Shown one piece after another: positions 13,980-16,826 of a DNA stretch of 16,826 nt. Under the pieces are notes generated by a model that saw only the letters and a list, made by a program, of their open reading frames with translations, had not been told where the DNA came from and made no database searches. The stretch lies in the NCBI GenBank assembly GCA_037443705.1, contig JBBINV010000069.1:1-16826 (forward strand), written 5' to 3'. This stretch comes from 2-02-FULL-66-14 sp037443705. GTDB lineage: Bacteria; Pseudomonadota; Gammaproteobacteria; Burkholderiales; SG8-39. A program made the position numbers and the translations under genes. The first letter of the stretch is position 1. Every line of letters begins with the position of its first letter.

Positions 13980-15254
13980 TCAGCCTTCCTTCAGCAATTC
14001 GCCGATACGGGAAACGACGCAAGCCCGCGCGATCCGCTCCTGCGCCCGGCCGTCGCGCAGCGGCTTCACGCTCACCGCGCCCGCGGCGAGTTCGTCCTCG
14101 CCCAGGATGAGCGCGAGCCGCGCGCCGCTCGCGTCGGCCTTCTTCATCTGCGACTTGAAGCTGCCGCCGCCTGCGTGCATCACCACCGCGAAACCGGCCG
14201 CACGCAGCTCGTCGGCGAGCCCGAACGCCGATTCGAGCGCTCCTTCGCCCTGGTGCAGCACGTAGGCCGCGGGCGGCGCAGCGCTGCGCGCACGGCCCGC
14301 GTCGCGGAGCAGCGCCACCACGCGCTCGCAGCCGAGCGCGAACCCGACCGCAGGCGCGGGCCTTCCGCCGATCAGCTCGAACAGCCCGTCGTAGCGGCCG
14401 CCGCCGCAGACCGTGCCCTGCGCACCGAGCGCGTCTGAAACCCACTCGAACACCGTCAGATTGTAGTAGTCGAGCCCGCGCACCAGCTTGGGATTGATCG
14501 CGAAGCCGACTCCGGCCGCGCCGAGGAGCCCCTTGAGCCCCTCGAAATGCGCGAGTGAGGCCTCGCCAAGATAACTCATGAGACTCGGTGCCGTCTCGAT
14601 CACCTCGCGCAGCTGCGGATTCTTCGAATCGAGCACGCGCAGCGGGTTGGTGTGCAGGCGCCGCCGCGCATCGGCGTCCAGGCGCTCGGCGTGCGCCTCG
14701 AGGTGCCGGATCAGGTCGGCACGATAGCGCGCGCGCTCCTGCGGCGAGCCGATGGTGTTCAGCTCCAGGCGTATGCCCTCCAGCCCGAGCTCGCGCCAGA
14801 GCCGCGCGCACATCACGATCAGCTCCGCGTCGACGTCGGGTCCCGGATAGCCGAGCGCCTCCGCGCCGTACTGGTGGAATTGCCGGTAGCGTCCCTTCTG
14901 CGGCCGCTCGTGCCGGTACATCGGGCCCGCGTACCAGAGGCGCTTCGGGCCGTCGTAGAGGAGGTTGTGCTCGATCGCGGCGCGCACGCACGAGGCGGTG
15001 CCCTCGGGGCGCAGCGTCAGGTCCTCGCCGTTCAGATCGTCGCGCCAGGAGTACATCTCCTTCTCGACGATGTCGGTCGCCTCGCCGATCGCGCGGCGGA
15101 ACAGCGCCGTGTGCTCCACGAGCGGCATGCGGATGTTGCGGTAGCCCCAGCGCTCGAGCCAGGACTCGACCGCGCGCTCGAATTCGAGCCACAGCGCTGC
15201 CTCATCCGGCAGCACGTCGTTCATGCCGCGGATCGCCTGCAGCCGCTGGCTCAC
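13980..15254 (-). CDS. hisS: Histidyl-tRNA synthetase
   Basis: Class II aminoacyl-tRNA synthetase charging tRNA-His. 424 residues, normal for bacteria. The N-terminus has QAIRGMNDVLPDE (6-18). TLRPEGTASCVRA is at 80-92, and motif 2 is YRHERPQKGRYRQFHQYGAE (113-132). The histidine-specific motifs are LVRGLDYYNLTVFEW (257-271) and GTVCGGGRYDGL (280-291). Motif 3 (PAVGFALGCERV) is at 301-312. The C-terminal anticodon-binding domain runs from about 328 to the end (VVMHAGGGSFKSQMKKAD, ALILGEDEL). The GTG start at 15254 overlaps the ispG stop as GTGA, implying coupled translation. Confidence 0.98.
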   Translation of the reverse strand: MSQRLQAIRGMNDVLPDEAALWLEFERAVESWLERWGYRNIRMPLVEHTALFRRAIGEATDIVEKEMYSWRDDLNGEDLTLRPEGTASCVRAAIEHNLLYDGPKRLWYAGPMYRHERPQKGRYRQFHQYGAEALGYPGPDVDAELIVMCARLWRELGLEGIRLELNTIGSPQERARYRADLIRHLEAHAERLDADARRRLHTNPLRVLDSKNPQLREVIETAPSLMSYLGEASLAHFEGLKGLLGAAGVGFAINPKLVRGLDYYNLTVFEWVSDALGAQGTVCGGGRYDGLFELIGGRPAPAVGFALGCERVVALLRDAGRARSAAPPAAYVLHQGEGALESAFGLADELRAAGFAVVMHAGGGSFKSQMKKADASGARLALILGEDELAAGAVSVKPLRDGRAQERIARACVVSRIGELLKEG

Positions 15255-16513
15255 GAGACCGCCTTGACCGAAATCTTTCGCCCGGCGCGGGCGCGCGCCG
15301 CACCGGGCGCATAGCGGGTGCGGACGTACTGCTCGACGAGTGCCTGGAACTCTTCCGCGATCCGCTCGCCCTTGAGCGTCACCGTCTTCTCGCCGTCCAC
15401 GTACACCGGCGCCGCCGGGAACTCGCTGGTGCCCGGTAGGCTGATGCCGATGTCGGCGTGCTTGGACTCCCCGGGACCGTTGACGACGCAGCCCATCACC
15501 GCCACGCGCATCTCTTCCACGCCGGGGTAGCGCGCCTTCCACCCCGGCATCTGGCGCCGCAGGTACTCCTGGATGCGCTGCGCGAGCTCCTGGAAATACG
15601 TGCTCGCCGTGCGCCCGCACCCGGGGCAGGCGGCGACCAGCGGCGCGAACGACCGCAACCCCATCGTCTGCAGCAGCTCCTGCGCCACGGTCACCTCGCG
15701 CGTCCGGTCGCCTCCCGGCTCGGGCGTGAGGGACACGCGGATCGTATCGCCGATGCCCTCCTGCAGCAGCACCGCCATCGCGGCGCTCGAGGCGACGATG
15801 CCCTTCGATCCCATGCCCGCCTCGGTCAGGCCCAGGTGCAGCGCGTAATCGCAGCGCCGCGCGAGCTCCCGGTACACCGCGATCAGATCCTGCACCGCGC
15901 TCACCTTGCACGAGATCACGATGCGCTCCGCGCCGAGTCCCAGGCGCTCGGCCTGCGCCGCCGACTCCAGCGCCGATACCACCAGCGCCTCGCGCATCAC
16001 CCCGGCGGCGTCGCGCGGGGCACGGCGCTTCGCGTTCTCGTCCATCATCCTTGCGAGCAGGTCCGCGTCGAGCGAGCCCCAGTTCACGCCGATGCGCACG
16101 GGCTTGCCGTGGCGCAGCGCCGACTCGATCATCGTGGCGAAATGCCCGTCGCGCCTGGCGCCCCTGCCGACGTTGCCGGGGTTGATGCGGTACTTCGCGA
16201 GCGCCCGCGCACACTCCGGAAACTGCGAGAGCAGCTTGTGCCCGTTGAAATGAAAGTCGCCCACCAGCGGCACGCCGCAGCCCTCGCGCTCGAGCCGCTC
16301 GCGGATGCGCGGCACCGCCGCCGCGGCCTCGGGCGTGTTCACGGTGATGCGCACCAGCTCGGAGCCCGCGCGCCAAAGCTCCGCCACCTGCCTCGCGGTC
16401 GCCTCGAAGTCCGCGGTATCGGTGTTGGTCATCGACTGCACCACGATCGGCGCACCCCCACCGATCGCGACGCCGCCGACCTGTACTTTCCGCGAGATCC
16501 TGCGCGCCCCCAT
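15251..16513 (-). CDS. ispG: 4-hydroxy-3-methylbut-2-enyl diphosphate synthase (IspG/GcpE)
   Basis: [4Fe-4S] enzyme of the MEP pathway that converts 2-C-methyl-D-erythritol 2,4-cyclodiphosphate to HMBPP, the precursor of IPP and DMAPP. 420 residues. The TIM-barrel part includes VQSMTNTDTADFEAT (25-39), PLVGDFHFN (82-90), YRINPGNVG (108-116) and LGLTEAGMGSKGIV (227-240). The cluster ligands are C296 and C299 (ACPGCGRT), C342 and E349 (GCVVNGPGES). The segment near 165-170 (APRDAAG) fits the proteobacterial form. ATG at 16513 is 5 bp after the rodZ stop. The ribosome site is weak (TAGG), so it may depend on translation of rodZ. The window therefore shows a MEP-pathway organism. Confidence 0.98.
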   Translation of the reverse strand: MGARRISRKVQVGGVAIGGGAPIVVQSMTNTDTADFEATARQVAELWRAGSELVRITVNTPEAAAAVPRIRERLEREGCGVPLVGDFHFNGHKLLSQFPECARALAKYRINPGNVGRGARRDGHFATMIESALRHGKPVRIGVNWGSLDADLLARMMDENAKRRAPRDAAGVMREALVVSALESAAQAERLGLGAERIVISCKVSAVQDLIAVYRELARRCDYALHLGLTEAGMGSKGIVASSAAMAVLLQEGIGDTIRVSLTPEPGGDRTREVTVAQELLQTMGLRSFAPLVAACPGCGRTASTYFQELAQRIQEYLRRQMPGWKARYPGVEEMRVAVMGCVVNGPGESKHADIGISLPGTSEFPAAPVYVDGEKTVTLKGERIAEEFQALVEQYVRTRYAPGAARARAGRKISVKAVS

Positions 16514-16518
16514 ATGGC

Positions 16519-16826
16519 CTAGTTCAGCGTGAAGCGCGCGACCTCGACTTTGACGTACGGCATGAGGTCGATCGGCCGATCGTCGTAGGCGAGACGCACG
16601 TGCTGCGCGTTTCCGATCACGAGGTCGAACGGCGGCGTTCCGTTGATTCCCAGCTGCGTCCCCGCCGGGTTGAGCTGCGAGGTGAGGATCCGGCCGTCGC
16701 CGCCGCGGATCTCGACCCACGATTCGCGCTCGAACCGCAGCACGATGCGGTGCGTCTCTCCCGCCGGCGCGGCCTCGGGCGCGGGCTCTGCCGCGGGCGG
16801 CAGCGCTGCGGGGGCCGGGTCGGCGG
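16519..16826 (-). CDS. rodZ: RodZ, C-terminal domain only (cut by window end)
   Basis: About 102 C-terminal codons of the cell-shape protein RodZ, a membrane-anchored helix-turn-helix protein that links MreB to the wall-synthesis machinery. The visible part is a Pro/Ala/Glu-rich periplasmic linker (AALPPAAEPAPEAAPAGE), then the C-terminal DUF4115 beta domain with RFERESWVEIRGGDGRIL, GTPPFDLVIGNAQHVRLAYD and the ending PYVKVEVARFTLN. The N-terminal HTH and membrane helix would lie beyond 16826. Position directly before ispG matches the conserved pilF-rodZ-ispG order and supports the call. Confidence 0.92.
   Translation of the reverse strand, partial: ADPAPAALPPAAEPAPEAAPAGETHRIVLRFERESWVEIRGGDGRILTSQLNPAGTQLGINGTPPFDLVIGNAQHVRLAYDDRPIDLMPYVKVEVARFTLN

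Noticed and set aside
1..16826. tRNA or rRNA genes, CRISPR arrays, insertion sequences, toxin-antitoxin or phage-defence systems
   Set aside because: Reading both strands showed no cloverleaf, no regular spacer-repeat series, no transposase or terminal inverted repeats, and no defence-type domains. The genes are accounted for by the features listed.

Overview
The window is high-GC bacterial chromosome that is mostly housekeeping. It looks like Pseudomonadota, most likely a Betaproteobacterium (Burkholderiales/Nitrosomonadales-like). Two gene orders typical of Beta/Gammaproteobacteria support this: leuC-leuD-leuB-asd-fimV, and rodZ-ispG-hisS-yfgM-bamB-der. G/C-rich third positions and frequent GTG starts fit a high-GC genome. 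This is a gene-order and motif inference; no database search was possible.

Layout. 1-140: a fragment of a Sua5/YrdC/TsaC-type gene on the + strand, which runs into the 5' part of fimV read from the - strand. Neither gene is complete and the join looks chimeric. 576-696: leader of fimV with a plausible promoter. 697-4943 (-): leuC, leuD, leuB and asd, tightly packed, covering the last steps of leucine synthesis plus aspartate-semialdehyde dehydrogenase. 5120-7067 (-): an HcaT-like MFS permease followed by an M48 zinc-metalloprotease lipoprotein (LoiP/YcaL-like), forming a two-gene unit. 7101-10049 (+): the only complete + strand gene, a 982-residue membrane protein fused to a spermidine-synthase-like domain with altered active-site residues. 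10028-10639 (-): a TetR-family repressor whose 3' end overlaps that gene by 22 bp. 10806-16826 (-): rodZ (3' part only), ispG, hisS, yfgM-like, bamB and der in one head-to-tail run with overlaps or gaps of 5 bp or less.

How the genes work together. leuCDB turns 2-isopropylmalate into 2-oxoisocaproate, and asd feeds the Lys/Thr/Met branch. The rodZ-der run mixes cell shape (RodZ), isoprenoid precursors (IspG), translation (HisRS), envelope assembly (YfgM-like, BamB) and ribosome assembly (Der). Its order matches the conserved cluster, but hfq, which usually follows der in Betaproteobacteria, is absent. The non-housekeeping island is 5120-10639: permease, lipoprotein protease, SpeE-like membrane fusion and TetR regulator.

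No stretch longer than 300 bp lacks a gene; the largest gaps are about 176 bp (4944-5119), 166 bp (10640-10805) and 121 bp (576-696). I saw no tRNA, rRNA, CRISPR array, insertion sequence or clear rho-independent terminator. I found no convincing new multi-gene system. The best candidates for novelty are the SpeE-like fusion protein and its neighbourhood.
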